Made by a program: the position numbers and the translations under genes. Below the pieces are notes generated by a model that was not told the origin of the DNA, made no database searches, and saw nothing but the letters and a program-made list of their open reading frames with translations. A stretch of DNA of 64,000 nt from Corylus avellana (Eukaryota > Streptophyta > Magnoliopsida > Fagales > Betulaceae): contig NC_081549.1 in NCBI RefSeq assembly GCF_901000735.1, positions 1,364,001 to 1,428,000 of the forward strand, read 5' to 3'. Below are positions 46,691-58,548 of this stretch, one piece after another. The stretch's first letter is position 1. Every line of letters begins with the position of its first letter.

Positions 46691-47232
46691 AAAGACACAT
46701 TATCAATGACACGTTAGTAACGTGTCAACATCCTTGACACGTCACTAATGATCCGTTACCAAAAAATTGAATTTTTGTAGTGTAATTTAATAGTAAAATA
46801 GTATGAAAGTAAAACTCTTTCTATTCTATTAATGACTTGACCAACTTCTATAAATTTAAAATTGAAGAAGGGTAAAACCAATTGGGTTCAACCTCTTTAT
46901 TTCAAGTAAAATAGAGATGAATAATTTCATAGTCTAGATTAAATTGACAGTGTATATGGTTTGTCATGTTGCTTTAAATTATTAAATAATGTAATATCAT
47001 GTTATTGTAAAATTTAATCTGTACATTTTACTTGAAATTAAGATAATCATATTTCATCTTAAGTTGATTTTAGAACTTAAAAAAAGTAATCTGAATAAAA
47101 AAATATAATACACTGTACTTTTATCTCACTTTATTAATTTATTACTGCTAATCATTTTGTATAAGCCCCAAGCACTCATAGAGCATCATAGTCCCCTCTC
47201 AGTTCTCACACTTGCTAGAAAAATCACAATAG

Positions 47233-47349
47233 ACGTGGCGCGACACCTGGGTACACCAGCAAGTGGCAGAACCTTCTAGGCTTCCAGCCCCATCTCTTCT
47301 TTTCCAGCACATTCTAGTATCCAGTTCTGTTCTACTCCGTCATATAAAA
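47233..47349 (+). promoter_or_regulatory. Promoter elements of the 153-aa gene
   Basis: TATAAAA at 47343-47349, 76 bp before the ATG. Upstream lie ACGTGGC (47233-47239, ABRE/G-box core) and a partial heat-shock-element pattern, GAAnnTTCnnG, at 47269-47279. These hint at stress-responsive expression. The motifs are short, so the regulatory reading is weak. Confidence 0.35.
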
Positions 47350-47424
47350 CAATCAACCCCGTCCCCATCAGTCACTTAACAGCGTGTTAATTTGTAAGCA
47401 AAGCATTTTTTTGTGCTTAAAGAG

Positions 47425-47886
47425 ATGAATCGCACTGACGACAAGAAGGAAACGGTGGCGTTCCGAGCGGTGAGCCGCGACGAGGAAGGCCGAAAGAAGG
47501 TGGAGAAGGAGGAGGTGAAGACCCTCAACATAGACACCGTCAAGTACATAGAGAGGAAGCTCATGGACAAGGGGGTGCTTCGTATGGATCGCCACCCAGT
47601 CGACGGCCTGGGGGGTATCGGAAAGCCACCGCCGAAGTCCGGCCACGGCGGGAAGTACACCTGGGAGGGTCCCGACGACCTGGCCGAGAGCGAGCTCTCG
47701 GCGGTGCCGCCGGCGATTGACGAGAAGGACCCGAACTATGTGGACGAGGAGAAGGAAGAGAAGGTTCTGAGGGGAGAGGACAGTGACGTGGCAGACTTGG
47801 TTGTCGGGGTGGTGGAGGTGCCCAAGGTTGCTGAGGCTAGAGCTGGGGTTGCTAGGGTTGAGGTTGATCCCCAGTTGACTGTTTGA
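47425..47886 (+). CDS. Uncharacterised 153-aa hydrophilic plant protein, single exon
   Basis: The real start is the ATG at 47425 (MNRTDDKKETVAFRAVSRDE...); the open frame extends upstream only from a non-ATG codon. The protein is very charged and hydrophilic, Glu/Lys/Asp-rich, without signal peptide or membrane segment, and probably disordered. The most distinctive part is KSGHGGKYTWEGP (about residues 72-84), followed by an acidic region (DEKDPNYVDEEKEEK) and a Val-rich tail. I recognise it as the kind of small conserved plant protein of unknown function rather than a named family. The region is GC-rich against AT-rich flanks and has a well-placed TATA box, so it is very likely a true gene. 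No function proposed. Confidence 0.75.
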   Translation: MNRTDDKKETVAFRAVSRDEEGRKKVEKEEVKTLNIDTVKYIERKLMDKGVLRMDRHPVDGLGGIGKPPPKSGHGGKYTWEGPDDLAESELSAVPPAIDEKDPNYVDEEKEEKVLRGEDSDVADLVVGVVEVPKVAEARAGVARVEVDPQLTV

Positions 47887-48442
47887 AGGTTTGGAAACTT
47901 TTTTCTTTCTTCTTCTTGGGTTACTTCTGATGTTTGATGTGTTGTGGGTTTGAATAATCAACATGGGAAATGGATCCTAATGGAACGAAATGTAATTAAT
48001 GTTAAAACTTATAATATTAACTTTGTGTTAACGTTACTTATCAATTTGTTTTATCTGTTATCCGAGCTTTTGATTATCTTCAATTTTTTCTCCATCGTTT
48101 CTTTCTTAGTGGGAGAGATTTTTGCTGGTGTAATGGTACTATTATCTCATGAGCTGAATTTCCCACGTTACTCAAAAAATTGAAAATTTAACATTTCTTA
48201 TACTTAATTAAATAAGTTTAATTAAACAGATTAGAGAAGAACCACTCTATTTTAGTGAGTAGTATAAGGCTTTAAGCGAACCAAGAAGAACTCGGCCCAA
48301 TTTGATGGTTGAGCTGGGGATACTTTCTTTAGTAGTTGGGCTAGGCTTGTGTCTGACAGCCTTTTTGGGCTTCCGGTCCTAATAAGCAAGCTGCTCACGG
48401 ACGAAAGGGTGGGGGTGGGGGGGGTGGGGAAGAATAAAGATT

Positions 48443-48757
48443 GGAGAAAATGTAGTTTATTTAATTTTAATCACAAAATTAAAAAATTGGCAATTTATCC
48501 CTCTGCAGTTTCAAAAATTGACAATTTAAACCTTCTGTTTAATTTTTCCATTTAAATGGACAAAAATTTATAAAATTACGTTATTACCCTCAGGCTTTTT
48601 TAAAAAAAATTTCTTCCAATTTAATGAAAATTAGTATTGGAATGTTTAAATGGTCAATTTTTGAAACTTCAGGGAGGTAAATTGTTAATTTTTGAACTTT
48701 GGGATTAAAATTAAAAAATTTCTGAAATTTCAAGAGAGTAAACTGCAATTTTTCCCG
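48443..48757. mobile_element. Palindromic MITE (GGGAAAAATTGCAGTTTAC type)
   Basis: The left arm (GGAGAAAATGTAGTTTAT, TTTTAATCACAAA, CAGTTTCAAAAATTG) pairs with the reverse complement of the right arm (GGGAAAAATTGCAGTTTACT, TTTTAATCCCAAA, GAAGTTTCAAAAATTG). The flanking 9-mers ATAAAGATT (48434-48442) and TAAAAGATT (48758-48766) agree at 7 of 9. Non-coding. Confidence 0.65.
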
Positions 48758-49279
48758 TAAAAGATTTGGTAAAATTACAAGACATTTCTAGGCTTTTGCT
48801 GGTTCCAACCTGGTCCAAGGAATGTGTTATGGTCATGGAGGGCGGACTATAATAGTTAAATGACAACAACATACTGCCTCTCTCTCTTCCCTAAATTGCG
48901 ACAGTTAACAAGAATAGTATCAGTACACCATATTGTTGAAATTTTAGTTTTCACAAGTGAAAGATCACCTCAACTATGGCAAATATGGAACCAGGATAAT
49001 TTTGAATATATCAGTTTTGTTAGGTGGAAAGTGACTCAACTTCTTTTGGGTTGTTTTTTCTTGGACAAAACAAGGGGCGACATATATATTCTTCCGAAGA
49101 CTTAAATTGAGTAAAACATAAAGAAGTATATTGGCTGCCATTGACTGACCAACCTAGCTAGCACGTGATGAAGATGTTGTGGATCTTTCACCGCAGTTGC
49201 CCCATCATTTGAGCTCATGATTCAATGAAGATCAAGAAAGGTTCTTGTGTTTACCGGATGAAGGGATGACAGCATAGCC

Positions 49280-49743
49280 GATCTGGATCCCCTCCCATTA
49301 CTCCAAAATATAAGTTTTTCATATTTTTTATCCTAGCCGTCAGTTGCTGCATTTAAGGTCTACGCTATGCCATGTGTCCATTTATATCAAAACCAAAAAA
49401 CAAACACAAATACAGTTAATTATACCAAATATGAATTAAACAATTATTTTTTTAAAAAAAATACAATTTTGGTAGAGAAACCACTCCAAGGGAGCTGGTG
49501 GGGTGGCCACGCGGCCGCCCCACCACCTCCTTTGGGATGGTTTCTCCACTAAAATTGTTTTTTTTTTTTAAAAAAAATAATTATTTAATTCATATTTGAT
49601 ATAATTAAAAGTATTTGTGTGTTTTTTTTTTGTTTTGATACAAGTGGATACGTGGCATATCATGGACACTTGAATACAACTGACAGCTAAGATCAAAAAT
49701 ATAAGAAACTCATATTTTTGAGCAAAAGGAGGGGATCCAGATC
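49280..49743. mobile_element. ~464-bp near-complete palindrome (foldback element)
   Basis: Left end GATCTGGATCCCCTCC, right end its reverse complement. The two arms of about 225 bp match almost throughout (GTGTCCATTTATATCAAAAC, CCAAATATGAATTAAACAAT, GGTAGAGAAACCACTCCAAG and their partners). The centre is a GC-rich palindrome, GGTGGGGTGGCCACGCGGCC. Flanks CATAGCC and CACAGCC match at 6 of 7 as a possible target duplication. Transcription through it would give a long hairpin RNA. No ORF. Confidence 0.75.
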
Positions 49744-52700
49744 CACAGCCTAGGAATTGAAAAGAGAAAATGATTGGGTTGCTGGTGCTACAGGCTACAT
49801 CATGGGTGTTTTCTGGTTATGCTGATAATTCCCATATGTAGTCCTTTTACCGGCCAAAGAAAGTTGAACATTTCTTGAGGTCCCAACCACTTTAATTTAG
49901 GTGTTCTTACTTATTCCATGGGTTGTTCTACAGGCAAAATAATGAAACAGCAAGTCCCACGAGAGAAACAATAATAAACATACTAACTGTCAACAACACT
50001 GAATTCCAATTACACCCTCATTTTTGGGCATGTTTTACCTAACGTTTTATCATTTGATTTTAGAGTTAAAACACCATGTCACAAGTTCGTGTCACAAAAT
50101 AGACGCCCTATGAGATAGAGCGGGTTGTCATGACGTTGAATTCGAAAGTGTGGTAATATGTTATGATCCTAAATGTTTCATGTAAGATGGATGTAATTAA
50201 TCATCACTCTTAATATACTATATATATACCAACTCACTTGATTCTTATGATCCTAAATCCTCAATATAACAAATAGTGCTCTCACAAGTCTCAATCAACC
50301 GAATCAAGCAATGAAAAACTCTTGACTCTTGGAAAATTTCTAAAATGAAAAATTGTCGCCATCCATATATGTATGTTTTAAGGCGATAAAATTTTATTAG
50401 ATTTTTTTTTTATATGAAATTATTCATATGTAGGGTATAATTTTTGGGGGGTGGGGAAGCTGAGTGTCCATATTTGTAAGATACTGAAACTTAATTAACT
50501 GAATGACCAGTTGAAAATGATGGATTATCTACCAGACAACCTTGCTGCAAAACAATTTATACCAACTTGAAATACATGATATCCCCAAAAAGGTAATGCC
50601 TCCATATGGATAAGAGTAATTATAAATGTCACTTTTATTTTTTTTGTTCTTTTAAAATTGATGTGACTTATAAAATTATTATTATGTTAAAATTTAACGG
50701 TGATTTACTACAAATTTAATAATGATTTTTAAAATCACATCGGTTTTAAAAAAAATACGAATAAGACATGGAGTGAATCAAGTGACATGTAGCATTACTA
50801 TATGGATAATGATTAGAACAAAAAATAAAAGATGGAAAGTATGATGACAGAACTTATATTAAATCATCAATTTTTCGAAGTATAAGTTAATAGAAATATG
50901 TAAATTTAATCATTTAATTAATATTTTAATACTCACATTCACATGTGGAACAAAATCGTCTCTATTCCACTTGAAATAGACATGGACTATTTCATTGTCC
51001 ATATTAAATTTAACATCATTTAATTAACTGTGTATAAATTGCCTATGTTGTTATGCTTTTTTAAATTTTTAGATAATGTGGCACTACATACATTGATAGA
51101 TGTTGTAAAATTTAATATGAGCTAAGAAATGATTTCTCTTCATTTTAAGTCATATTTTCTAATGTATAGATTCAAGTTCTTTCTTATTAATTGAAGTTTA
51201 ACAAATAAAATATTTAATTAAAATAAAAAACAAATAACAGAAAAAGTTAGAAATGATTAGTCTGAGTCATACCTGGTTAACAATGATAATAGGAATGATT
51301 AGGCATACGGAACTCTAAAAGAATGTAAAAAGGTGTCAAGTTAAAAAATAAAAAGGATCCAAAGCGCAGACCTTTTGTATAACTCAAAAGGCGTGTACTG
51401 TTTAGTGTGAAACAACTGTCTCATGGGTCTGCCTGTCAACCGACGGTTACTGTTTAGTAAACAGGAATTGGATTAATGTGAGAAAAAAATAAAAATATCT
51501 AGTATGAAAAAGTGAAAAATAAAATTTATTTTTATTTAAATATTACTAAAAAGTGATTAATATAATGTAAAAAGTAAAAATATTTGGAATTAATTTTTTT
51601 GGATGAATAGTAAGAAACCTTTGGTAAATGCCATGCTAAATTGACATGCCAAATATATCATTTCAAAGTATGGTTTTTGGGTGATTGACTCAAAAGTCCT
51701 CTTAGGGTAGTATACCCTTAATGACGTGCCAGTTCATATAATATTTATCACGTTAATTGTTAAAAAGTAAAGTGTTATGTGTTAGTCCCTATGACAAATT
51801 AATATGATAATTCACGTAATATATATGTATTATGTAATTAATTACTAAAATATGAACCATCGTGTTAGATTCCACACGACACTATTTTTTAAAATGTGAA
51901 TTATCAAGTAAGTTTATGTAGAGTTGTTGTGAAAGCTGTAATACTCAAAAATATGTTTCATTGGATTATATATATGTTTGTTGGTGTTAGTGGTTAGCTG
52001 AGTGACCTTAGGTTATTCTAGGGTTTGGTGGGAAATATGTAGAAATAAATGTAAAAAAAAATGGAAACTTGGACCACAACCAACTACTAAGAACTTTTTA
52101 TTAAACTTCCTTGAATTGGAATTATATTATGGTCAACTATAGTGATTATGGGGAGGTGGTATTTTATTTTTATTTTTTTTCATGGACGATGGAATAAATG
52201 GTTGAAAAATTGATGCATATGCACTAATAATTAAGTGCAGGATAAATTAGAACCCACCCGAAGGCAAGTTTTGGGGATGAGAGACCCACTTGCAGGAAGT
52301 CTTCCTGAAAATCATTCCTCTCAATTTAGAGATTAACAGTGACCACAAACAAAAATAAAAAAGAAAAAGAAAAAGAAAAAGGAAAGGAAAGGGAGTTTAG
52401 AAAATTTCTGCCAAGAGAAAGAAAATAGGCATTGTTAATGTTTTATTATCTTCAAATGTTATTTCCTTTTATTACATCAGGCCAACATATCATACGGCCA
52501 ACTCTCTCTCTCTTTCACTTTCATGGACAATCTTAGGAAATAAGTTTAAACTAGGCGTGGGATGGATGTAATTACTAAGGTATGGTGTCTAGTTGAAAGT
52601 CGTCACAAACACAAACATTCCACTTGACAAGTACTTCGAGGGATCAAACTCCAAATATTTCACCAAGATTTTGGGAGAGATCGATGGTAGATATATATGA

Positions 52701-54599
52701 CATTGTTTCACCAATCACATCTGCCCTCAAATATACGTGTTATTATACTTGCACGGCAAATTATTGAATGATTAAAAATTAATTAAATGTTTAAATTAAC
52801 TCATCACTTTTTATTAACTTAAACAACACAATATTAAAGTAAAAGGGGGAGATAAAGGTGAGGAATTAAAAACATAGAAAAGGAACCTTAGAGTCAATGG
52901 TCGTATGATGAGTGCTATTTCATCCAAAAAAGGAAAGCCAATGTTTGATTATCTTTAGAGAAAAAAATAATATGAAAACCCTATATATTATATAAAATGG
53001 AGCCTTGAATATTATTATGTGGTGACCAATATGATTTCATAGCGATGGGTGAGAGGAGATGATTTGGCATTTGAAATTGAAGTTAATTATAATGAATATT
53101 AGCAATGCCAAATGATCGTGAGATCTATTTTCTCTTGACCAACATTAGAGTATTAGGTGGTGATTAAGAAAGACCAGTGACAATTAATGTTTGTTATGTC
53201 TTTTATTCCTTTTTTTTTTTTTTTTTGATATATATATATAGATGACTTAAATTAGAACTCTGCAGAATTTAGGTTCACCCACCCTCATGCTTACACTTTA
53301 AAAATAGAATTAATCAAATAAAAAAAAATATATATATCTAATGGCATTTTTTATTTCTCCCACATTTTCGTATCTTCTTGTAAAATATTAGCCGTGGAGA
53401 GGTGCTAATGAAGCTCAATGTACAAACAATTTTGTAAGGGCTAGCTGATTGGATTTTGCATGCACAACATTTATATGGTAGGACCTTAACAGGAAGGGCC
53501 TAAATGACCCGTAAACATAGAAGATTGTAGACATTTCTTCAAACTAAGCTGAGTTATAGTTTGATTTAACTCTATCAAGACATCAACGAGACTTAAGTCA
53601 GTGTTTAATCAATAAATTATAAGTCATTTTCATTCAAGGAGTCAAACTCAATTCTAATTATCACCAATCCGGGATAATTTAGCTTCCCAAAAAAATGAGA
53701 GTATCAAATGTTCTGACACAAGTCAAGACATTTGTTTGGTTGTATATGACAGAAGCCATGAACCTTGGAAGGACAACTTGCTTTTCTATCACTAAAAACT
53801 TCTAGTACAGCTATCCATAAGAATGATCAATTTGCAAAATCATTTGGCATATTGTTACGACGTCATTTTTAGGGCAATTGACACTTCGAATTGCCTTTCA
53901 ATGAGATTTTAATATAACATGTTGGAACACTACTCAATTCAACTCGCTTCAAAAGCTTAAATTTATATCTAATTATGTTATATTTATTACTCATACTTGT
54001 ATTTATAGAACGCTTCTCATTATTGTTATGGAAGCAATCTCACGTTCTTTTTTTCATCCACTTTCTTTGTTTCCAAATGTTCAAAAAAAAAAAAAAAAAA
54101 AAAAACCCATACTTATATAATGTAAGAACTTAATCTATTTACACTCACGCATTTATATATGTGTGTGTGAATACATCGTTTAATATCAGTTAGTTGCTTA
54201 TTGCATGTACAACTCATTTTGGTTTTGTTTTATATCATTTTTATAATTATTATTGGTTTTTCTTTTTTTTTCTGGTGGTTGTCACCAGGACAGACTGGCA
54301 TGAGTGATAAGTCTCTCCTTTTTCTCTCATTTTTGTTTTCTGTTTTATATAAAACACAAATAAATTTCAAGTAAAGTTGCGTAGGAGTGTTTATGTATAT
54401 CGTTTGGAATCCATGGCTGTTTCTCGGAAAATATAGAAAGAAAGGCCCTGCCGACAAAAACGCTAGTATTTTATCACTAGCGGGCGACAAGAATCAAAGG
54501 TGACAGCTCCAAACGACAGCTACAAAAGTCGTCCATGATTTAAAGTATAAACATGAAGAAGTTGTTGTTTTCTATTGAAAAAAGTAAAGAGGCTTGTGC

Positions 54600-54638
<39 letters not shown>

Positions 54639-54988
54639 GTGATATTGTATTTATAAAAGAAAAGATAAAGCAAAAGAAGGGGGGGAGCGTAGTAGTACCC
54701 AACATAGGCCCTATTTTTAAGTTAGTTAGATTCGTTTAACACAACAGTAATATATTAGAATTTCATGTTGGAGTATAGCCTTATATTTATACTTTGATAT
54801 GGTCCGAACCTATCACACAATATTTAAGTTTGATAATTTTAGACACAAATCGTAAACCCAACACGAATTTAAAACAAAATTAGTATATTAAAGTAGGGAG
54901 TTTAACTCATATTTAATTAAATAGATTTAAGTTATAATTAATTTATATAATTTTATAACTATATCTTAACTTCTTAACCAATCAGAAT
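49744..54988. other. Intergenic region, no gene recognised
   Basis: AT-rich, with one palindromic MITE (50613-50799), poly-A and poly-T tracts and a (TA)n run at 54603-54635. The short ORFs at 54230-54705 lie over simple repeats. No domain, splice pattern or RNA gene could be supported. Confidence 0.5.
50613..50799. mobile_element. MITE with 9-bp TSD (AGTAAT...ATGTCAC type)
   Basis: Left AGAGTAATTATAAATGTCAC pairs with the reverse complement of the right GTGACATGTAGCATTACT. A perfect 9-bp duplication, ATATGGATA, lies at 50604-50612 and 50800-50808. The interior contains the TTTTAAAATTGATGTGAC/GATTTTTAAAATCACATC pair common to this family. Confidence 0.75.
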
Positions 54989-55124
54989 CAAACACACGAA
55001 TACGAATTATCAGACATTTGGTATTACCTATTACAAACATTATAACCGATCATGAACAAACACACAAATACGAATTGTCAGACATTTGGTATTACCTATT
55101 ACAAACATTATGGTGTAAAAGAAA
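54989..55124. repeat. Two-copy 68-bp direct repeat
   Basis: CAAACACACGAATACGAATT...CAGACATTTGGTATTACCTA...CAAACATTAT at 54989 is repeated from 55057 with only a few changes. The surrounding sequence (AACACGAATTT, TTTAATTAAAT) resembles dispersed repeat text at 19800-20100 and 32630-32860. Confidence 0.8.
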
Positions 55125-56757
55125 AAAATTAAAATACAGCAACCCAACAGTTTTTTGGCACACAATCCGATAAAAGGACAATTGAAAATGGCGATTTTTG
55201 AAAGAAAAAAATGACTGTCAAAAACAAATTTCTGCAATAGCCAATAGGACTTGTTAGCCATGCCTGCATTCTTTATGTTCACGTACTAATTAAAGCTTAA
55301 TACAATTGAAATTAGCCTAGATTTAACTAGATAACCCAAACTCCTGTATAATTTATTGATAGAATTTCTTTAAATCTTGCTAGTCGTGACCATCTCTTTA
55401 ATAATTAGATCTGTCTCTACATAGAATGATTTTATCATATCGTAGCTTTATTTTCTTATGGTGGGGATTCTCTCAACCTATAATATATTATTGTGCTACA
55501 AAATAAGGTCCACACTCCACAACGCACATGAGTGGTGGCAAGACTTGCCGGTGGCACGTGCTGAGGAATGTATATTCACACGTGAGGCATGCTGTGAGGA
55601 ATATATCACCGGATGTCCCAGATATACTCAAATCTTTGTCGGAGTGGGCCTGCAATCATCAGCGCGGCAGCGTTGGAGTGCTCCGCCCATCAAGTTTGAA
55701 AGACAATGAAGAGAACTATATTTAGGTTGCAATGATTTTTGGGCGGTCGGAGGGAACGTTTGACCCTTTTGCGCTCTATTGGCTCTGTCGTTTCACACTA
55801 ATCTTTGAACTTTTGCACTAAAAATATTATATTATGAATATTCAGTTTCCCGATAAACGATAATACTATGTAAATTATGCTTCGGTGTGATTAATTAGGC
55901 AATATTGACTTTGCATATTAACTCGAGGTTTGGTCTCAGTTCAGTTTTAGTTGTCTAATTCAGTTTCAACTAAAACTAAATCCATTAAGATTTTAGGACA
56001 CGCAGGTCTACAATGACAGAACACATGAGACACATGTTTTAATCCCAACTATCCGCTTCCAATTAGACCCAAACCAAATCCCGAGTTTTGTTATTGGATT
56101 AAATATTGAAAAATAAACTTAGGAAGTACTTAAATAAATATTATTAATGTGGAACTTTCCCCGGCGTTTTTTTTCTTCAATTTTTTTCTTATACAAGTGG
56201 AGTGGACCCCTTGTTTATTTAATACAAACCTAATTAATTTGCTCACTATACGCTGATAGATTATTTATAGCAAGTGATTTTGGATTTTAATAAAATTAAA
56301 ATAAATAAATAAAAAATTGACCAGTCTTTGGGTGGCAATAAAGCATGCTTTTCATGAGATGCATGGTTTTTCCCAGATTCACTTTCGTCCTAAAATATTC
56401 CAAATAACTTGCTGACCAAGCTTTTAAATTTATATTAAAGGAATTTATATGAATTTCTGAAAAAAGTATTATTATCCTACCCAACTTATTAAGTAATAAC
56501 ATTAATATACAGACAATGGTAGGCTCCAGTTCATGGCTTTATTCATAATCGACACTTCAAAAAAAAAGCTTGAGGTAGAGCATTAATAATTCATTTAGGT
56601 AGTTTTTTCTTTGTTTCTATTGCAAATGATAGGATTGATTTGAAGACATGCCGTACGTTTTATGAACTTTGTGTTTTACCGTTAAACCAAGATGCCCATC
56701 AGCAATTAGTTGCCCGGACAATTTCTCGCCTGCCCAAGGAAAGTAGTCTTATAGTCC
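55125..56757. other. Intergenic; small GC-richer patch at 55500-55710
   Basis: The patch at 55500-55710 is open in two overlapping plus frames (83 and 65 codons) and GC-richer than its flanks. That suggests a captured or decayed gene fragment, but I recognise no protein in either frame. The rest is AT-rich non-coding DNA. Confidence 0.4.
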
Positions 56758-57406
56758 TGAGTAATGTTATAAGTTATCTTAAAGTTATTCTAGGGTCTTT
56801 TCAATTGTGATGTAGCTTTTAAAATTACTGTTTGTTGGAGAGAAAAATGGCTCGCCATAAGCAAGGTGAGGGCTCTCCCAGAGCAGGTCGCTCTAAGCCC
56901 TCCTCGCCTAGCAAACGTGTCTTGCGGGGCCCATAGCATGGCCAGATCACCCCCACATTAGCACAAGGACGTATGAGGAGGGTGTCCAACCTGACAGGCA
57001 CATGTCCCAATACCACCTAACAAAAGATTTCGACCATCCCTTGTACAACACTATACTGTGTACACGTATGTGAAACGTGCAATGGCCAAACGAACGCATG
57101 TATAAATGAAAAATGTGAATCTTTAATAAAAGGGAGGAATTCTTTGAAAAACTAACCTCCGGTTCTGATCATTTTCTTCATATCTTCTACCATTCCACTT
57201 AAAGAGATATTTCCTTAATGGCAAATAGAACCTAGTGTTCCATATCACCTTAAAACAATCCAAGTTTTTCGGGGTGACCGAAAACTGTGTCAACACCATT
57301 AAATTTAAAATGTGATATATTGAACTTTAATTTATTAGTGATTTTAAAAGTTACATCACATTTGGGATGACTCTATGAGGACTTTAAGAAGACTTATAGC
57401 ATTAGT
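56758..57406. mobile_element. MITE (host) interrupted by a solo LTR
   Basis: Left TGAGTAATGTTATAAG...CTTAAAGT and right (reverse complement of ACTAATGCTATAAGTCTTCT) pair as terminal inverted repeats. Inner words GTGATGTAGCTTTTAAAATT and GATTTTAAAAGTTACATCAC also pair. The flanking 9-mers TTATAGTCC (56749-56757) and CTATAGTCT (57407-57415) match at 7 of 9. The element is split by 56833-57295; without it the MITE would be about 186 bp. Confidence 0.7.
56833..57295 (+). mobile_element. Solo LTR, 463 bp, inside a MITE
   Basis: Starts TGTTGGAG and ends GTGTCAACA (TGTTG...CAACA inverted ends). It contains an AATAAAAGG polyadenylation-like signal (about 57125) and ends with ACCGAAAACTGTGTCAACA, a style seen in plant Gypsy LTRs. 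Flanking 5-mers CTGTT and CCATT are degraded (3 of 5). Position inside a palindromic MITE fixes the boundaries. No internal retroviral-type genes. Confidence 0.65.
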
Positions 57407-57850
57407 CTATAGTCTCTGCTCTATAAAAAATTAAAAATTTCCATTGCACCTAAATGCAAGAAATCCTCATCCTATAAAACAAAGGATCATTGGTTTAGTT
57501 GTCGAAAAAAAAAAAAGAAAAGTATCTATCACAACCTTAAACTCGCGCGTGATCCCCGCGTCCCTTCATTTAATTCCCTAAAATATTATTAGGAAATCCT
57601 ACTAGAATTGAGCACCACAAGTGCACATTTCATAGTACTGGTGTAGACCACACTTTTTAAGGAACAAGAAAAATAAACACAAGCATTGTGTGACAGCGGT
57701 GTGGACAAACCACCAATGCTTAGAAATGCTGTTGCATATCACAGCGGTGTCGTCGTGTCGGCATTGAATTTTCAATTTACAATTAATTCTTATATGTAGT
57801 ATATATTCCAAATGACAAAATGCTAGCAGCATGGATCCGCCGTTTGTATA

Positions 57851-58165
57851 GTTTTTTACTTATAAAAACATATTTGACTATGTGAATAATTACTCCCGGT
57901 ATATACATTCATATATAGCATAAATTTATAATATGTAACTATATAAGGCATATTATACACATATGCGCAGGGTTACATCGCTGTTAGGCATATAAGCATA
58001 TGCTTGTACTCATAAAAACATAGTTGACTATGTGAGTAATTATGACTAGTATATATATATATAGCATAAATTTATAATATGTAACTATATAAGACATATT
58101 ATACAATATGTGCACATACATGCGCAGGGTTACATCGCGCTCAGGCATACATGCACATGGTTCCA
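57851..58165. repeat. Two-copy ~151-bp tandem duplication
   Basis: CATATTTGACTATGTGAATAATTA...AGCATAAATTTATAATATGT...GCGCAGGGTTACATCGC at 57868-57980 is repeated from 58019 (ATAGTTGACTATGTGAGTAATTA...). A third partial TAGTTGACTATGTG occurs at about 58557. Both units are diverged by SNPs and small indels. Confidence 0.7.
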
Positions 58166-58334
58166 TCCGCGCTGTAGTCTATATGTAACAAATAATTAAC
58201 ATGCAATATTATGTTCTTTTATATAATTAGAGTAGAAACTATAGTATCTAATTCTAATTAAATTAAAAAGGTGGGAAGGGGCGATTGGTATAATTTTTCT
58301 CTTTGGGCGTTACTATCAGGGTTTTCACCTGCTG

Positions 58335-58548
58335 TGGAATTTCGGTTTGAGCCATAGTTACTGTTTGAAAAAGCGAGTCCGTCACCACAACCTCACCAAG
58401 ATGTAAGCCAATAAAACCCCTTTATAGTAGCATCTGATTCACGCATCTACTAGCGCAAGTGGATTTGAACACGCGACCACTAAGATGAAAGGAAGAGAGG
58501 ACTTTTCCCTTGCTGCTTTACCAACTCAACTACCACCTTGGTGGTAGT
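58335..58548 (-). mobile_element. tRNA-derived SINE-like element
   Basis: On the minus strand a Pol III A-box-like TAGTTGAGTTGG (58532-58521) precedes a B-box-like GTTCAAATCC (58470-58461), in the context GGTGGTAGTTGAGTTGGTAAAG...GGTCGCGTGTTCAAATCC. This is the head organisation of plant SINEs. The region has no tRNA cloverleaf I can complete, so a functional tRNA is not claimed. 3' end and target duplications uncertain. Confidence 0.45.

Noticed and set aside
47368..47964. 198-codon minus-strand ORF opposite the 153-aa gene
   Set aside because: Antisense shadow of a GC-rich coding exon; Leu/His/Arg-rich with no domain, and the plus frame has the TATA box and start context.
58461..58532. Possible functional tRNA gene from A- and B-box-like words
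   Set aside because: No acceptor-stem pairing or anticodon loop could be completed; a SINE-like origin fits better.
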